Origin: Nisaea acidiphila
Lineage (GTDB): Bacteria; Pseudomonadota; Alphaproteobacteria; Thalassobaculales; Thalassobaculaceae
NCBI RefSeq assembly: GCF_024662015.1
Contig: NZ_CP102480.1
Span: 3,404,501-3,468,500 of the forward strand
Direction: 5' to 3'
DNA: 64,000 bases
Shown here: piece by piece, positions 32,652-42,142 of the stretch
Position numbering within the stretch: the first letter of the stretch is position 1
How the letters are laid out: each line of letters opens with the position of its first letter
The notes under the pieces: generated by a model
Told to the model about the DNA's origin: nothing
What the model saw: the letters and a program-made list of their open reading frames with translations, nothing else
Database searches by the model: none
Position numbers and translations under genes: made by a program

Positions 32652-33398
32652 ATGGGCCCCTCTGTTACCTTCGAGAATCTAACACTCGGATACGATCGTC
32701 ATCCGGCGGTTCATCATCTGAACGCGGTCATCGAGGCCGGTGCCCTGACGGCAATTGTCGGCCCCAACGGAGCCGGCAAGTCGACCCTTCTGAAAGGCAT
32801 CACCCGGACCCTCGTGCCTTATGAAGGCAGGATAACCATCACCGAGAACGAACTCCACCGGATCGCCTACCTGCCGCAGCAAGCGGATATCGACCGGAGC
32901 TTTCCGATCACCGTCTGGGATCTGGTCGCGATGGGACTGTGGCGCCGGATCGGTGCGTTCCGTCTGCTTCGCGGCGACGACCGGCGGCGGGTCGCGGAAG
33001 CGCTGGATGCTGTCGGCCTCACCGGTTTCGAGAGACGGCCGATCGGGTCGCTCTCCGGCGGGCAGATGCAGCGCACACTCTTCGCTCGTCTGCTGCTACA
33101 GGACGCCTCCCTGATCCTGCTTGACGAACCCTTTACCGCCATTGACGAGAAGACCGCGGCGGACCTGTTGGACCTGATCGCACACTGGCATTCAGAGGAG
33201 CGTACGGTCATCGCGGTCCTGCACGATTTCGACCATGTCCGAACCCATTTCCCTCGCGCCATGCTGCTCTCCCGCGAACTGGTCGCGACCGGCCCGACCG
33301 CGGAGGTCCTGACCGGACCCAATTTGGCCAAGGCCCGACAGCTCTGCGAGGCCTTTGACGAAAGTGCTTCAATCTGCACGCGGGGTGCGGCTGCATGA
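32652..33398 (+). CDS. znuC: Zinc ABC transporter ATPase ZnuC
   Basis: 248 residues from the ATG at 32652; the longer frame only covers the small membrane peptide gene. Walker A GPNGAGKST, Q-loop YLPQQADID, signature LSGGQMQRTLFARLL, Walker B SLILLDEPF, and H-loop VLHDFDHV are all present. It powers zinc import through ZnuB. Its stop overlaps the znuB start. Confidence 0.93.
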   Translation: MGPSVTFENLTLGYDRHPAVHHLNAVIEAGALTAIVGPNGAGKSTLLKGITRTLVPYEGRITITENELHRIAYLPQQADIDRSFPITVWDLVAMGLWRRIGAFRLLRGDDRRRVAEALDAVGLTGFERRPIGSLSGGQMQRTLFARLLLQDASLILLDEPFTAIDEKTAADLLDLIAHWHSEERTVIAVLHDFDHVRTHFPRAMLLSRELVATGPTAEVLTGPNLAKARQLCEAFDESASICTRGAAA

Positions 33399-34264
33399 TC
33401 TACGACACGCTGCTCTCCCCCTTCATCGAGTTCGGCTTCATGCGCCGGGCCTTGATCGGATGTCTCGCACTGGCTCTCGGTGCGACGCCAGTGGGCGTTT
33501 TTCTGACCTTGCGGCGTATGAGTCTTACTGGCGATGCCATGGCGCACGCCATCCTGCCCGGCGCCGCTATCGGTTACCTGATCGCCGGTCTCTCGCTCGG
33601 CGCCATGACGCTCGGCGGCATCGCCGCCGGACTTGCCGTGGCCATCCTGGCGGGGATCGTTGCCCGCACGACGATCGCGCGGGAAGATGCCAGTCTTGCC
33701 GCCTTCTACCTGATTTCGCTCGCTCTTGGCGTGCTGATTGTCTCGACCCGCGGCAGCAACGTGGATCTTCTGCATGTGCTGTTCGGCACAGTCCTCGCGC
33801 TAGACAACGACGCGATCTATCTGACGGCAGGGATCGCCACTTTCACCCTTTTCGCGCTCGCGCTGTTCTATCGGCCGTTGCTCATGGAATGTGTCGATCC
33901 GGGGTTCCTGCGCTCTGTCAGTCCGTTCAGCCCGGTTGCCCATTACGGATTTCTCGTCCTGACGGTGCTGAACCTGGTCGGCGGGTTTCATGCGCTGGGC
34001 ACCCTGATGTCCGTCGGGATCATGATCCTGCCGGCCGCCGCAGCACGGTTCTGGGCCCGGGACGTCGTCGGCCTGCTGGCCATCGGCAGCACCGCCGCCT
34101 TCCTCTGCGGCGCGATCGGCCTGCTGCTTTCCTATCACTTTAGCCTTCCCTCCGGCCCGGCCATCATCCTCACCGCCGGTGTTTTCTACGTGCTCTCGCT
34201 CTGCCTGGGCATACACAGCACTGCGATGACCAAGCTCCGTGCCAGCCGTCATCTCGAAGCGTGA
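33395..34264 (+). CDS. znuB: Zinc ABC transporter permease ZnuB
   Basis: 289 residues with eight or so membrane helices of the ABC-3 metal-permease family. Typical segments are LGATPVGVFLTLRRMSLTGDAMAHAILPG and GVLIVSTRGSNVDLLHVLFG. It overlaps znuC by four bases (ATGA) and lies 25 bases before znuA. It forms the channel for zinc delivered by ZnuA. Confidence 0.93.
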   Translation: MIYDTLLSPFIEFGFMRRALIGCLALALGATPVGVFLTLRRMSLTGDAMAHAILPGAAIGYLIAGLSLGAMTLGGIAAGLAVAILAGIVARTTIAREDASLAAFYLISLALGVLIVSTRGSNVDLLHVLFGTVLALDNDAIYLTAGIATFTLFALALFYRPLLMECVDPGFLRSVSPFSPVAHYGFLVLTVLNLVGGFHALGTLMSVGIMILPAAAARFWARDVVGLLAIGSTAAFLCGAIGLLLSYHFSLPSGPAIILTAGVFYVLSLCLGIHSTAMTKLRASRHLEA

Positions 34265-34289
34265 CATTCAACCATCAGGAGACTGACCC

Positions 34290-35297
34290 GTGTTCAACAG
34301 ACGTACGATCCTCTGCACCGCGTTCGTCGCGGCCGGCCTGGCCCTCGCGCCGGCAGCCCAAGCGGCCGAGCCGGCAAAAAAAGTCGTCGCGTCTTTCAGC
34401 ATCCTCGGAGATATCGTGAAGAATCTTGGCGGGGACCGGATCGAGGTTGTGACTCTCGTCGGCCCGAACGGAGACGCGCATGTGTACCAGCCGACGCCGA
34501 AGGACGCCCGGTCCGTCTCAGAAGCCGATCTTGTTATTGTGAACGGTCTCGGCTTCGAAGGATGGCTGGATCGGCTCGTCGAGGCCGCAGAGTACAAGGG
34601 CACGGTCGCCGTCGCGACAGCCGGTATCGAGGCACTCAAGAGCGACGAAGATCATGACAGTGAGCATGATAAGGACCACGACAAAGATCACGCGTCTGAA
34701 GAGTCGCACGAGCACAAAGCCGAGGCGGGCCACGAGGAAGGTCATGACCACCATCATCACCATGGGGAATTTGATCCCCATGCCTGGCAAAGCGTGGCGA
34801 ATGCCCGCGTCTATGTCGAGAACCTACGCAAAGCGTTGACCGACATCGATCCATCAGGCGCGGAGACCTACGCCGCCAACGCAAAATCCTATCTGACGAA
34901 ACTCGGCAAGCTGGACGCTGAAATCCGCAGCACCGTCGCCTCTCTGCCGGTGGAGCGACGCAAAGTCGTCACCTCGCACGACGCCTTCGGATATTTCGGA
35001 CATGAATACAATATCGAGTTTCTCGCCCCCGTCGGGATGAGTACCGAATCTGAAGCCTCTGCCGCGGACGTCGCGCATCTGATCCGTCAGATCAAGGAGG
35101 AGAAGATCCCTGCGATCTTCGTAGAAAACATTACTGACCGCCGTCTGCTTGACCAGATAGCCCGGGAAACAGGCGCGGTCGTTGGCGGGACGCTCTTTTC
35201 CGACGCACTCTCAGGCCCCGAGGGACCGGCCGGAACCTACGTGGAAATGATGCAACACAACATTCGGACACTGGCGACTGCGCTTTCCTCTTCTTAA
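34290..35297 (+). CDS. znuA: Periplasmic zinc-binding protein ZnuA
   Basis: 335 residues with a GTG start preceded by AGGAGA. Signal peptide 1-25 (AAQA|AEPAKK). Ligands expected for the cluster A-I fold are seen: His in GDAHVYQP, His in DPHAWQS, His in TSHDAFGYFGHEY and Asp in TLFSDAL. A His/Asp/Glu-rich loop at about residues 116-155 is typical of zinc-specific members and may act as a zinc trap. It captures periplasmic zinc for ZnuBC. Confidence 0.95.
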   Translation: MFNRRTILCTAFVAAGLALAPAAQAAEPAKKVVASFSILGDIVKNLGGDRIEVVTLVGPNGDAHVYQPTPKDARSVSEADLVIVNGLGFEGWLDRLVEAAEYKGTVAVATAGIEALKSDEDHDSEHDKDHDKDHASEESHEHKAEAGHEEGHDHHHHHGEFDPHAWQSVANARVYVENLRKALTDIDPSGAETYAANAKSYLTKLGKLDAEIRSTVASLPVERRKVVTSHDAFGYFGHEYNIEFLAPVGMSTESEASAADVAHLIRQIKEEKIPAIFVENITDRRLLDQIARETGAVVGGTLFSDALSGPEGPAGTYVEMMQHNIRTLATALSSS

Positions 35298-35358
35298 CTG
35301 CTGCGCCATGGGGTGTCGGCACAGGAGTTCCGGCGCCCCAACCGGCGGATGGAAGGCG

Positions 35359-36042
35359 ATGATCACAAAAAACAGGTCGTACGGGACCTCGATCCTTCGG
35401 AGCGGCTGGTTCTTCGGGATTTTTGCCTTTGGTCTGGCTCTCTTGGTTTCGGCGCGCACCGCCGAAAGCCATCCGCATGCCTGGGTCGATATCACGGTGC
35501 AGGTGATCTTCGATCCAGCGGGGGACGTCGCCGGCCTCAGGGAGCACTGGCTGCTCGACGAGTTCTATACCGTCTTCGCACTGGAAAGCATGGGCGCCGG
35601 GGATGCCGGGCCGACGCAGGCGGCAATAGACGATCTGATGAAGAACAACATGAAGAGTCTCGCCGAGTACGACTATTTCACCCAGGTGGAACAGGCGGGT
35701 AAACCGATCGCTTTCGGACCGATAACCAAGATGGCGTCGCAACTGAAGAACGGCCGCCTCCTGATGAGCTTCATGCTACCCTTCAAACAAGCGGTCAATC
35801 TCTCCGACGGACCACTCGATTACAGAATCTTCGATCCAACCTATTATATCGAGGTGCTGCACGCGCAGCAGGATGACGCGATCCAGCTCCAAGGGGCACC
35901 CGTCGGCTGCAACCATCGGCTGACCGCGCCCAGACCCTCTCTTGAGGATATCGCGCGGGCGGCGCGCCTCGACCAAACCCAGTCCGGAGGTGACGGGCTC
36001 GGCATCCTTTTCTCCGAACGTGTCGAGGTATACTGCCCGTGA
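35359..36042 (+). CDS. DUF1007 periplasmic protein
   Basis: 227 residues from the ATG at 35359. An N-terminal hydrophobic segment (GWFFGIFAFGLALLVSA) acts as signal or anchor, and the mature part starts with the DUF1007 hallmark SHPHAWVDITVQVIFD. DUF1007 proteins are almost always encoded next to NicO-type metal transporters, as here, and this pair is often part of Zur regulons. Likely a periplasmic metal-binding partner of the downstream transporter. Confidence 0.88.
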   Translation: MITKNRSYGTSILRSGWFFGIFAFGLALLVSARTAESHPHAWVDITVQVIFDPAGDVAGLREHWLLDEFYTVFALESMGAGDAGPTQAAIDDLMKNNMKSLAEYDYFTQVEQAGKPIAFGPITKMASQLKNGRLLMSFMLPFKQAVNLSDGPLDYRIFDPTYYIEVLHAQQDDAIQLQGAPVGCNHRLTAPRPSLEDIARAARLDQTQSGGDGLGILFSERVEVYCP

Positions 36043-37094
36043 GAAAGGCATGTTTTCTTGGCATTTGTGCCCTGGTCTCGGTTCTGCTTCTCAGCGCGCC
36101 TGCGTTCGCGAGCGCGCTGTCCCCGGCGCCGGCGGACCCGTCTCATTTCACTCGTCTGGTGCTCTGGATCTTCGAACAGCAGAAGATCTTCCACCGAGAA
36201 TTGACCCAGGGTCTTCGGCACCTGAAGGCGGAAGGTGGTATCGGGGCCGGATCGGGCCTGATCGCCGTCAGCTTCCTCTACGGCCTGCTGCATGCAGCCG
36301 GACCCGGACACGGCAAAGCGATCCTGACCACATATCTGCTGACCCACAGGGAGCGCGTACTCCGCGGCGTGCGTCTCGCGGGCATCTCCTCTGTCTGCCA
36401 GGGTGTGACCGCGATCGCGATCGTTTACGGGGTGACCTGGATCGCAGGGTTCTCACCGCGGGAGGCTTCGACCGCAACGCTCTGGTCGGAGCGCGTCAGC
36501 TACGCGCTCGTCATGTTGGTCGGTGCGATGCTCGCGCTTCGCTCGATACGCTCGCTGCAGGCGCATCTGCGCCAGTCCCGTCGTTTTCGAACCGGCGGCG
36601 CGTTGCAGTTCGGCGGCCTCTCCGGCATTTCGAGCCAAGCCATTCCGTCGCTCGGTGAGCCTCTTTCGTTCTCCGTCGTGGGACGTCTTGATTCGGGGGA
36701 TTGCGGCTGCGGCCATTGCCATACCCCGTCAGTTGTCGAGATCGATCGCGCGGCAAGTTTCCGCACTGCGCTCGGCTTGGTCCTCTCCATCGGCCTCCGC
36801 CCCTGCACCGGTGCAATCCTGGTCCTCGTCTTCGCTTCCATGATGGATCTGCCGGGCGCTGGTATCGCCGCCGTCATGGCGATGTCGATGGGAACTGCGG
36901 CAGCGGTCGCCGGCCTCGCCTTCCTCGCCGTCAACGCCCGCAAATGGGCGACGCGGGTCACTCTCGGACGGAACCGGAGGCTTGCTTATGCCACCGAGAT
37001 CGTAACCTTCGCAGGAAGTGCGGTGTTGATCCTCCTCGGCGCCTCCTTGTTCGGCGCGAGTTTCGGATCGGCGCATCCGATGGGTATGCCCTAG
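36039..37094 (+). CDS. NicO/RcnA-family metal transporter
   Basis: 351 residues, GTG start overlapping the DUF1007 stop. N-terminal signal-like helix, then six membrane helices. Helix 1 has the family motif LLHAAGPGHGKAIL. A central loop contains DCGCGHCH, a possible metal site. The second half has LSIGLRPCTGAILVLVFA. NicO proteins usually move nickel or cobalt. In a Zur-controlled operon with DUF1007, transport of zinc or of a competing metal is more likely, but direction and substrate are inference. Confidence 0.85.
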   Translation: MRKACFLGICALVSVLLLSAPAFASALSPAPADPSHFTRLVLWIFEQQKIFHRELTQGLRHLKAEGGIGAGSGLIAVSFLYGLLHAAGPGHGKAILTTYLLTHRERVLRGVRLAGISSVCQGVTAIAIVYGVTWIAGFSPREASTATLWSERVSYALVMLVGAMLALRSIRSLQAHLRQSRRFRTGGALQFGGLSGISSQAIPSLGEPLSFSVVGRLDSGDCGCGHCHTPSVVEIDRAASFRTALGLVLSIGLRPCTGAILVLVFASMMDLPGAGIAAVMAMSMGTAAAVAGLAFLAVNARKWATRVTLGRNRRLAYATEIVTFAGSAVLILLGASLFGASFGSAHPMGMP

Positions 37095-37095
37095 A

Positions 37096-37120
37096 GGCCG
37101 AACGCGTATCCGGTTCGGCC
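37096..37120 (+). terminator. Hairpin after the znu operon
   Basis: GGCCGAAC and GTTCGGCC arms with a 9-base loop, directly after the nicO stop. No T-run follows, so it could be a Rho-assisted end or an mRNA 3' stabiliser. Confidence 0.4.
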
Positions 37121-37307
37121 CCGAGGTACAGGAAACCCTCAATCAAAGCATGTTAGGCCGAATACAAGCGCTGGTCGCCGTGAGCAATCTGACAATCAGA
37201 ATCAGGCACACCGCGAGCCAAAGCTGCCTTTAGCCAAAAACCGGAGGGGAACGGCCGATCACCGCGCCGGCAACTGGAAAACCCTGACGGTCCTGTTTCA
37301 GCACCTC

Positions 37308-38462
37308 TCAGAGAGCCTTGGCATAGATCGCGTGCGCTGCCTCCAGCGTCATCTCACGAGGGTTGTTGATGAGGAGGCGTTCTTGCTTCATCGCATCCTC
37401 CGCCAGCATCGGCAGGTGGTTGTGGTTCACTCCCACCTCCGACAGGCAGGACTGCATGCCCAGTTCAGGACCCAGCGCGAGGAAACCCGCGATCAGACCC
37501 TCGGCGCGCGCGATTTCCGATTTGCCGGCCAGTTCAGGGAATATCAGCGGTGCGAGTTCCGCATAGGCCGCTGCTGCTTCAGGCAAGTTGTATTCTAGAA
37601 CATACGGAAGAACGAGCGCGTTCGAGAGCCCGTGGGGAACGTGGAAATGACCGCCGAGAGGGTAAGCCAAGGCATGCACGGCGGCGACCGGCGCGTTGGC
37701 GAACGCCATGCCCGCCAGCATTGAGCCCATGAGCATCTTCGCCCTGGAATCCCGGTTCTCCGGCGTAAAACAGGCCGGTCGGATATTCTCACCCAAGAGT
37801 TCCAGCGCCTGCTTGGCAAGGCAGTCGGACACCACGTTTTTCAGGCGTTTCGACGTGAATGCTTCGATGGCGTGGACCATTGCGTCGATCCCGGTCGCTG
37901 CCGTGACCGGAGCCGGCAGACCCACGGTCAGCTCGGCGTCCAGAATGGCGCAATCCGGAAGTAGCTGCGGTGCGACGACACCTTTCTTTTCGTTGGTGCC
38001 GGTGGTGACGATCGAAATCGGCGTTACCTCAGATCCCGTACCTGCGGTCGTCGGCGCAAGGACCAGAGGCAGCCGTTCGCCGCGTACAAGATTTACGCCA
38101 TACATCTCGCCGAGCGGTTGATCGGTATTGAGAAGCATGGCGATCAGCTTCGCGGTGTCCAGCGACGACCCGCCACCGACGGACGCTACGCAATCGACGC
38201 TTTCGGCGCGCGCCTGCTCTACCGCGGCAAGGATCATCGCTTCGGGTGGGTCGGGTTGCACATCGGCGAAGGTCCAGACCTCCAAACCGGCCTTTCGAAA
38301 CCCATCGAATGCCGCATCCGCCAGGCCCAGTTTAAGGATCATCTCATCCGCTATGAAGGCGACCTTGCGCCGTCCTTGTCCGGAGAGGTACGCGCCGATC
38401 TTGGCCGTCGCGCCGATCTCCGCGAGGACGGACCGTGTTGTCTGAAAGCTGAAGGAGTCCAT
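37308..38462 (-). CDS. Iron-containing alcohol dehydrogenase
   Basis: 384 residues from the ATG at 38462. Group III ADH features: GGGSSLDTAKLIA for NAD, GTGSEVTPISI, and metal ligands in DAMVHAIEAFTS and the HALAYPLGGHFHVPHG segment (Asp, His, His, His). The family binds Fe(II) rather than zinc. It lies downstream of the metallo-hydrolase gene on the same strand, with a hairpin between, and may be read from the Zur-controlled promoter at 39862. If so, it could replace zinc ADHs when zinc is short. Confidence 0.88.
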   Translation of the reverse strand: MDSFSFQTTRSVLAEIGATAKIGAYLSGQGRRKVAFIADEMILKLGLADAAFDGFRKAGLEVWTFADVQPDPPEAMILAAVEQARAESVDCVASVGGGSSLDTAKLIAMLLNTDQPLGEMYGVNLVRGERLPLVLAPTTAGTGSEVTPISIVTTGTNEKKGVVAPQLLPDCAILDAELTVGLPAPVTAATGIDAMVHAIEAFTSKRLKNVVSDCLAKQALELLGENIRPACFTPENRDSRAKMLMGSMLAGMAFANAPVAAVHALAYPLGGHFHVPHGLSNALVLPYVLEYNLPEAAAAYAELAPLIFPELAGKSEIARAEGLIAGFLALGPELGMQSCLSEVGVNHNHLPMLAEDAMKQERLLINNPREMTLEAAHAIYAKAL

Positions 38463-38599
38463 GACGTCATTCCAGTGGATCGCAGATGGGAGGGAACAAG
38501 CCGGAGTGGCAGGGTGGCTGGTTATCGGCAATTGATAGGTTTGTTCGGAGAAGAAAATGATCGCGTTCTCACAGGACCCGGGTCAAGGCGGATCGTGCC

Positions 38600-38627
38600 G
38601 CACCGGGCGCGAAAGCGTGCCCGGTGC
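38600..38627 (-). terminator. Hairpin between metallo-hydrolase and iron ADH genes
   Basis: GCACCGGGC and GCCCGGTGC are perfect 9-base arms around GCGAAAGCGT. It may partly end the upstream transcript or separate expression levels of the two genes. No long T-run is seen in the direction of transcription. Confidence 0.4.
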
Positions 38628-38731
38628 GCCTAAAATCCATGGGGGGCTGGCAAAGCCTCAATGAGTGAGCGCAATCGACAGAGGAGGCCGGGTGATGCCG
38701 GCCTCCTGCTGACTGGGCGTCCAGGAAGTCC

Positions 38732-39754
38732 TTAACCTGGCAATTCCTGCATCACCATGGGCGCCGGAAAATACCGGAATCCTTCGCCCTGCTTGGCGAT
38801 GTGTCCGATCCCCGGCCACGGGAAGTGATAGGCGATCATCGGCATCCGTTCCGCGGCCAGCATGTCGAGAACCCTATAGCGGGTCTGCGCCGACTGTTGA
38901 GGGTCGGTGTCGTAGGCGAATTCCATCAGCGGCTTCTCAAGCAGAAGCACGTGGTGATGGGTCGTATCGCCGATCGCGGCCATGGTCTGACCGTCGGAGG
39001 TAAGGAGGAACATGGTGTGGCCGACAGTATGGCCGGGCGCCGACATGGCCTGGATGCCCGGTAGAAATTCCTCGCCGTCCTTGAAGAACACGATCCGGTC
39101 CCGGTTCGGCAGCAGATTCTTCCGCGCGCCTTCAACGAACGGCTTCATATAGCCCGGCTCCGTCATTGTGAGCTTGGCTTCGTCGGTCCAGAATTCGAAA
39201 TCGGCTTGCGAGATGTAGATCTGGGCATTCGGGAAATTGCGCTGGCCGTCGTCGGCCATGATTCCCCAAACATGGTCGCAATGCGCGTGGGTACAAAGGA
39301 TCGCATCGATCGAGGCCGGATCGATCCCGGCGACCTCGAGATTGTGCATCATCTGACCGGTCGTCGGTCCGAAGATCTTGGACTGGCCCATTCCCGTGTC
39401 GAACAGCACGAGATGGGATCCGGTGTTCACCACGAGAATGTTCTGTTCCAGGACGACATTGGACGGGTCCAGGAAATTGCTGGTGAGCATTTGGCCGACT
39501 TCTTCCTTGGAGGTGCCCAGGAAGCTGGCTGAAGGTTCTCCCAAAGGCAGGATACCGTCCGAGATCACGGTGCCCTGCATCGTTCCGTGCTTGAAGCGGT
39601 AGAAGTATGGGGCCTGGCCAGTCGCCATCGGTGCTTTGCCCAAGACCGGACCACCGTTCAAACCGACGGCTGATGTTCCAAGAATTGCCGCAGCACCCAA
39701 AAGGGGTTCCACGGCGGGTGAGCGTAAGATCGCGCATGCGTTTGCTCCCATCAT
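38732..39754 (-). CDS. MBL-fold metallo-hydrolase, exported
   Basis: About 340 residues from the ATG at 39754. The N-terminal 35 residues look like a signal or anchor (LLGAAAILGTSAVG). The metallo-beta-lactamase motif HAHCDHVWG, then APGHTVGHTMF and the later AIGDTTHHHV give the full metal ligand set. The best match in kind is the quorum-lactonase or SoxH-type group; the substrate is unknown. A Zur box lies about 110 bases upstream of this start, so a nominally zinc-binding enzyme is made under zinc starvation. It may use another metal. Confidence 0.8.
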   Translation of the reverse strand: MMGANACAILRSPAVEPLLGAAAILGTSAVGLNGGPVLGKAPMATGQAPYFYRFKHGTMQGTVISDGILPLGEPSASFLGTSKEEVGQMLTSNFLDPSNVVLEQNILVVNTGSHLVLFDTGMGQSKIFGPTTGQMMHNLEVAGIDPASIDAILCTHAHCDHVWGIMADDGQRNFPNAQIYISQADFEFWTDEAKLTMTEPGYMKPFVEGARKNLLPNRDRIVFFKDGEEFLPGIQAMSAPGHTVGHTMFLLTSDGQTMAAIGDTTHHHVLLLEKPLMEFAYDTDPQQSAQTRYRVLDMLAAERMPMIAYHFPWPGIGHIAKQGEGFRYFPAPMVMQELPG

Positions 39755-39861
39755 GATTATCCGGACAATGTCAGCCGTGACGAGATCGCCTGTGATCTCC
39801 CGACAATCTGTGGGCACGGCGGATTATCCGAGGCTTTTTGGTTGTTTCGAGTATTAGAATT

Positions 39862-39879
39862 GAAACGTTATAACGTTAC
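39862..39879. promoter_or_regulatory. Zur operator upstream of the metallo-hydrolase
   Basis: GAAACGTTATAACGTTAC contains the perfect palindrome AACGTTATAACGTT (39864-39877) and aligns with the other three Zur boxes. It faces the minus-strand metallo-hydrolase and iron-ADH genes. Confidence 0.75.
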
Positions 39880-39990
39880 ATAACATCTTTAAGTCGCGCA
39901 ATATTCTATAAAAATAAGTCATTCCATGTTGATCGGACGTCGAGTCGCGGTCCCAAGTTCGAACGCCAAGCTCAAGCGTCTCAATTGCAA

Positions 39991-40009
39991 TATGTTATAT
40001 TATAACATA
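39991..40009. promoter_or_regulatory. Zur operator upstream of DUF1826-adhC
   Basis: TATGTTATATTATAACATA is a perfect 19-base palindrome, almost the same as the box at 48114. It lies just ahead of the plus-strand genes that begin at 40022/40282. Confidence 0.88.
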
Positions 40010-40021
40010 ACTTAAATTCAG

Positions 40022-40285
40022 ATGACTTACCGACGGGTTCCAGGCGTTAGCAAAGGGAAAGAGCGAATGCAGGTCGCGGTGCGGGCGGTTATGTGGCGGC
40101 TTGGTTCCCCAAGGTCCGCCTTCCAAGTCTTGCCTGGGCTGGGAGATACCAATCTGATGTTTGTCCTCACCTCGATTTACCGGGTCTTTGTCGATTGGCT
40201 TATCGCGGATGTGGGCGATCCGGAGAGTTTCCCGGGCCTTTCAGGCGCTTATCCAGTATGGCGGCAAGTGGAAGCGGCCGCATGA
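40022..40285 (+). CDS. Possible small protein coupled to the DUF1826 gene
   Basis: 87 codons, starting 12 bases after the Zur box and ending in an ATGA overlap with the DUF1826 start. The coupling suggests translation. Residues 46-66 (MFVLTSIYRVFVDWLIADVG) could be a helix at the membrane surface. No family match and no ribosome-binding site that I can point to. It may instead be an untranslated leader. Confidence 0.35.
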   Translation: MTYRRVPGVSKGKERMQVAVRAVMWRLGSPRSAFQVLPGLGDTNLMFVLTSIYRVFVDWLIADVGDPESFPGLSGAYPVWRQVEAAA

Positions 40286-40938
40286 CGCTCGCGGAGCAAG
40301 TCGTAAGCCAGAGTCCCGCGTCCAGTGTCCGTGTAACCGACGCACCTGACGGACTTTCTGAAATCCTCAGGCCGGATTGTGCAGCGGTGATCTGGCGGAG
40401 GAAATCTGCGCCGGGCTTCCAATCCTGGATTGACGCTCTCGATCCGGGCCAATTGCCCCGCGCGCGCGTCATCCTGCGTCCGAGTGATGTGCGGGATGCG
40501 GCGGCGCAAATCTGCGAGTCATGCGGCACGCCGGATTGCCCGGAGCGCGACATGCTGATCGACGACGCCGCGGCTCTGGCGGGCATATTCGCGAGCGTGA
40601 TGGAGGCTTCGTATCTAAAGTTGCGATTTGACCGTATTACGAACGACGCCTGCACGAAATTCCATACCGATGCGGTAACAGCCCGGCTGATCTGTACCTA
40701 TCGTGGGCCCGGCACGCAGTACGGCTTGGTGCGCGGCATGGCGGAACCTTCGCGAATCTCATCCGTGACAACCGGGTCGGCGATGTTGTTGCGCGGAACA
40801 CTCTGGCCGGAACGGCCGCAATCCGGTTTGAGTCATCGCTCTCCCCCCATATCAGGCACGAAGACAACGCGCCTTGTCCTCGTTCTTGATCCAGCCGCCG
40901 ATCCGGAGTCGGCAAACGACCCGATCATTCTGCAGTGA
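40282..40938 (+). CDS. DUF1826 protein of the Zur regulon
   Basis: 218 residues from the ATG at 40282. The DUF1826 signature is clear: CAAVIWRRKS near the N-terminus, FDRITNDACTKFHTDAVTARLICTYRGPGTQYG in the middle, and GTLWP, HRSPP segments after it. The Cys, His and Asp of C-x-KFHTD look like a metal site. DUF1826 genes are regularly found near Zur boxes and COG0523 GTPases. The function is not established. Confidence 0.82.
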   Translation: MTLAEQVVSQSPASSVRVTDAPDGLSEILRPDCAAVIWRRKSAPGFQSWIDALDPGQLPRARVILRPSDVRDAAAQICESCGTPDCPERDMLIDDAAALAGIFASVMEASYLKLRFDRITNDACTKFHTDAVTARLICTYRGPGTQYGLVRGMAEPSRISSVTTGSAMLLRGTLWPERPQSGLSHRSPPISGTKTTRLVLVLDPAADPESANDPIILQ

Positions 40939-40962
40939 CGTCGATCGAAAGGGAGGTCAGAT

Positions 40963-42126
40963 ATGAAAACACGCGCAGCCATCGCATGGGAGCCGAACCG
41001 GCCTCTGGAGATCGAAGAGATCGACCTCGAGGGTCCAAAGGAAGGTGAGGTGCTCGTTCGAATAGTGACGACCAGCCTCTGCCACACGGACGTTTTCACG
41101 CTCTCTGGTGAGGATCCCGAAGGTCTTTTCCCGTGTGTTCTCGGCCACGAGGGGTGTGGCGTCGTCGAGGAGGTGGGCAAGGGTGTGACATCGGTCGCAC
41201 CGGGCGATCACGTGATCCCTCTCTACGTTCCCGAAGACCCGAACTGCCCCTATATCAAGTCGGGTAAGACCAATCTTTGCCAGACGATCCGCAAGACCCA
41301 GGGCGCGGGAGTCATGCCCGATGGGACCTCCCGGTTCTCCTATAAGGGCAAGCCGATCCTGCACTATATGGGGACCAGCACCTTCAGCGAGTACACCGTT
41401 CTCCCGGAGATTTCGGTTGCCAAGATCACGAAGGAAGCACCGCTTTCCAAGGCCTCCGTCATGGGGTGCGCGGTTCCGACGGGGATAGGAGCTGTGAGAA
41501 ACACGGCGAAGGTTGAGGCTGGTGCCACTGTTGCGGTTTTTGGTCTCGGCGCCGTAGGCATGGCAGTCATTCAGGGGGCCGTCCTGAACGGTGCGTCGCG
41601 GATTATCGGGATTGACGTCAATCCGTCCAAATTCCCGCTCGCAAAGGCGCTGGGCGCCACCGAATGCGTCAATCCGCGGGATCACGACGAAGCAATCCAT
41701 AACATCCTCATCGATATGACAGATGGAGGTTTGGACTACACGTTTGAGGCGGTCGGGAACGTTGAACTGATGCGTTCGGCGCTCGAGGCCTGCCACAAGG
41801 GGTGGGGTGAATGTACGGTGATTGGTGTCGCCGGTGCCGGTCAGGAGATCTCCACACGGCCTTTCCAACTGGTCACGGGCCGGGTCTGGCGAGGGACCGC
41901 TTTCGGTGGTGTGTTGGGACGCAGCCAGTTGCCAGGCATGGTCGATGAATGGTTGCGCGGCGATTTCAGCGTGGATCCGTACATCACGCACCACATGACG
42001 CACAACCAGATCAACACGGCCTTCGACCTCTTGAAGGCGGGCGAGTCGATCAGATCAGTGATCCACTTCCAGCCGCAGGAGACCATGACGGTCAATACAC
42101 TGCCCGGAAAGGTGGTTCCCGAGTAA
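40963..42126 (+). CDS. Class III alcohol dehydrogenase with altered structural-zinc site
   Basis: 387 residues, S-(hydroxymethyl)glutathione dehydrogenase family ([30 protein letters not shown]). The catalytic zinc ligands are present: Cys40 (SLCHTD), His62/Glu63 (GHEGCG) and Cys169 (MGCAVPTG). The structural zinc loop is damaged: the usual four Cys (PECxxCxxCxSxKTNLC) read [17 protein letters not shown], so Cys are kept only at 95 and 106 and replaced by Asp92 and Ile98. The gene follows a perfect Zur box and DUF1826. It is probably a one-zinc version of the formaldehyde-detoxifying enzyme for zinc-poor conditions. Confidence 0.88.
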   Translation: MKTRAAIAWEPNRPLEIEEIDLEGPKEGEVLVRIVTTSLCHTDVFTLSGEDPEGLFPCVLGHEGCGVVEEVGKGVTSVAPGDHVIPLYVPEDPNCPYIKSGKTNLCQTIRKTQGAGVMPDGTSRFSYKGKPILHYMGTSTFSEYTVLPEISVAKITKEAPLSKASVMGCAVPTGIGAVRNTAKVEAGATVAVFGLGAVGMAVIQGAVLNGASRIIGIDVNPSKFPLAKALGATECVNPRDHDEAIHNILIDMTDGGLDYTFEAVGNVELMRSALEACHKGWGECTVIGVAGAGQEISTRPFQLVTGRVWRGTAFGGVLGRSQLPGMVDEWLRGDFSVDPYITHHMTHNQINTAFDLLKAGESIRSVIHFQPQETMTVNTLPGKVVPE

Positions 42127-42142
42127 CTGAATGGCATGTCTG

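Noticed and set aside
40957-42003. 348-codon minus-strand ORF over the class III ADH gene
   Set aside because: Antisense shadow; the plus-strand gene is complete and recognised.
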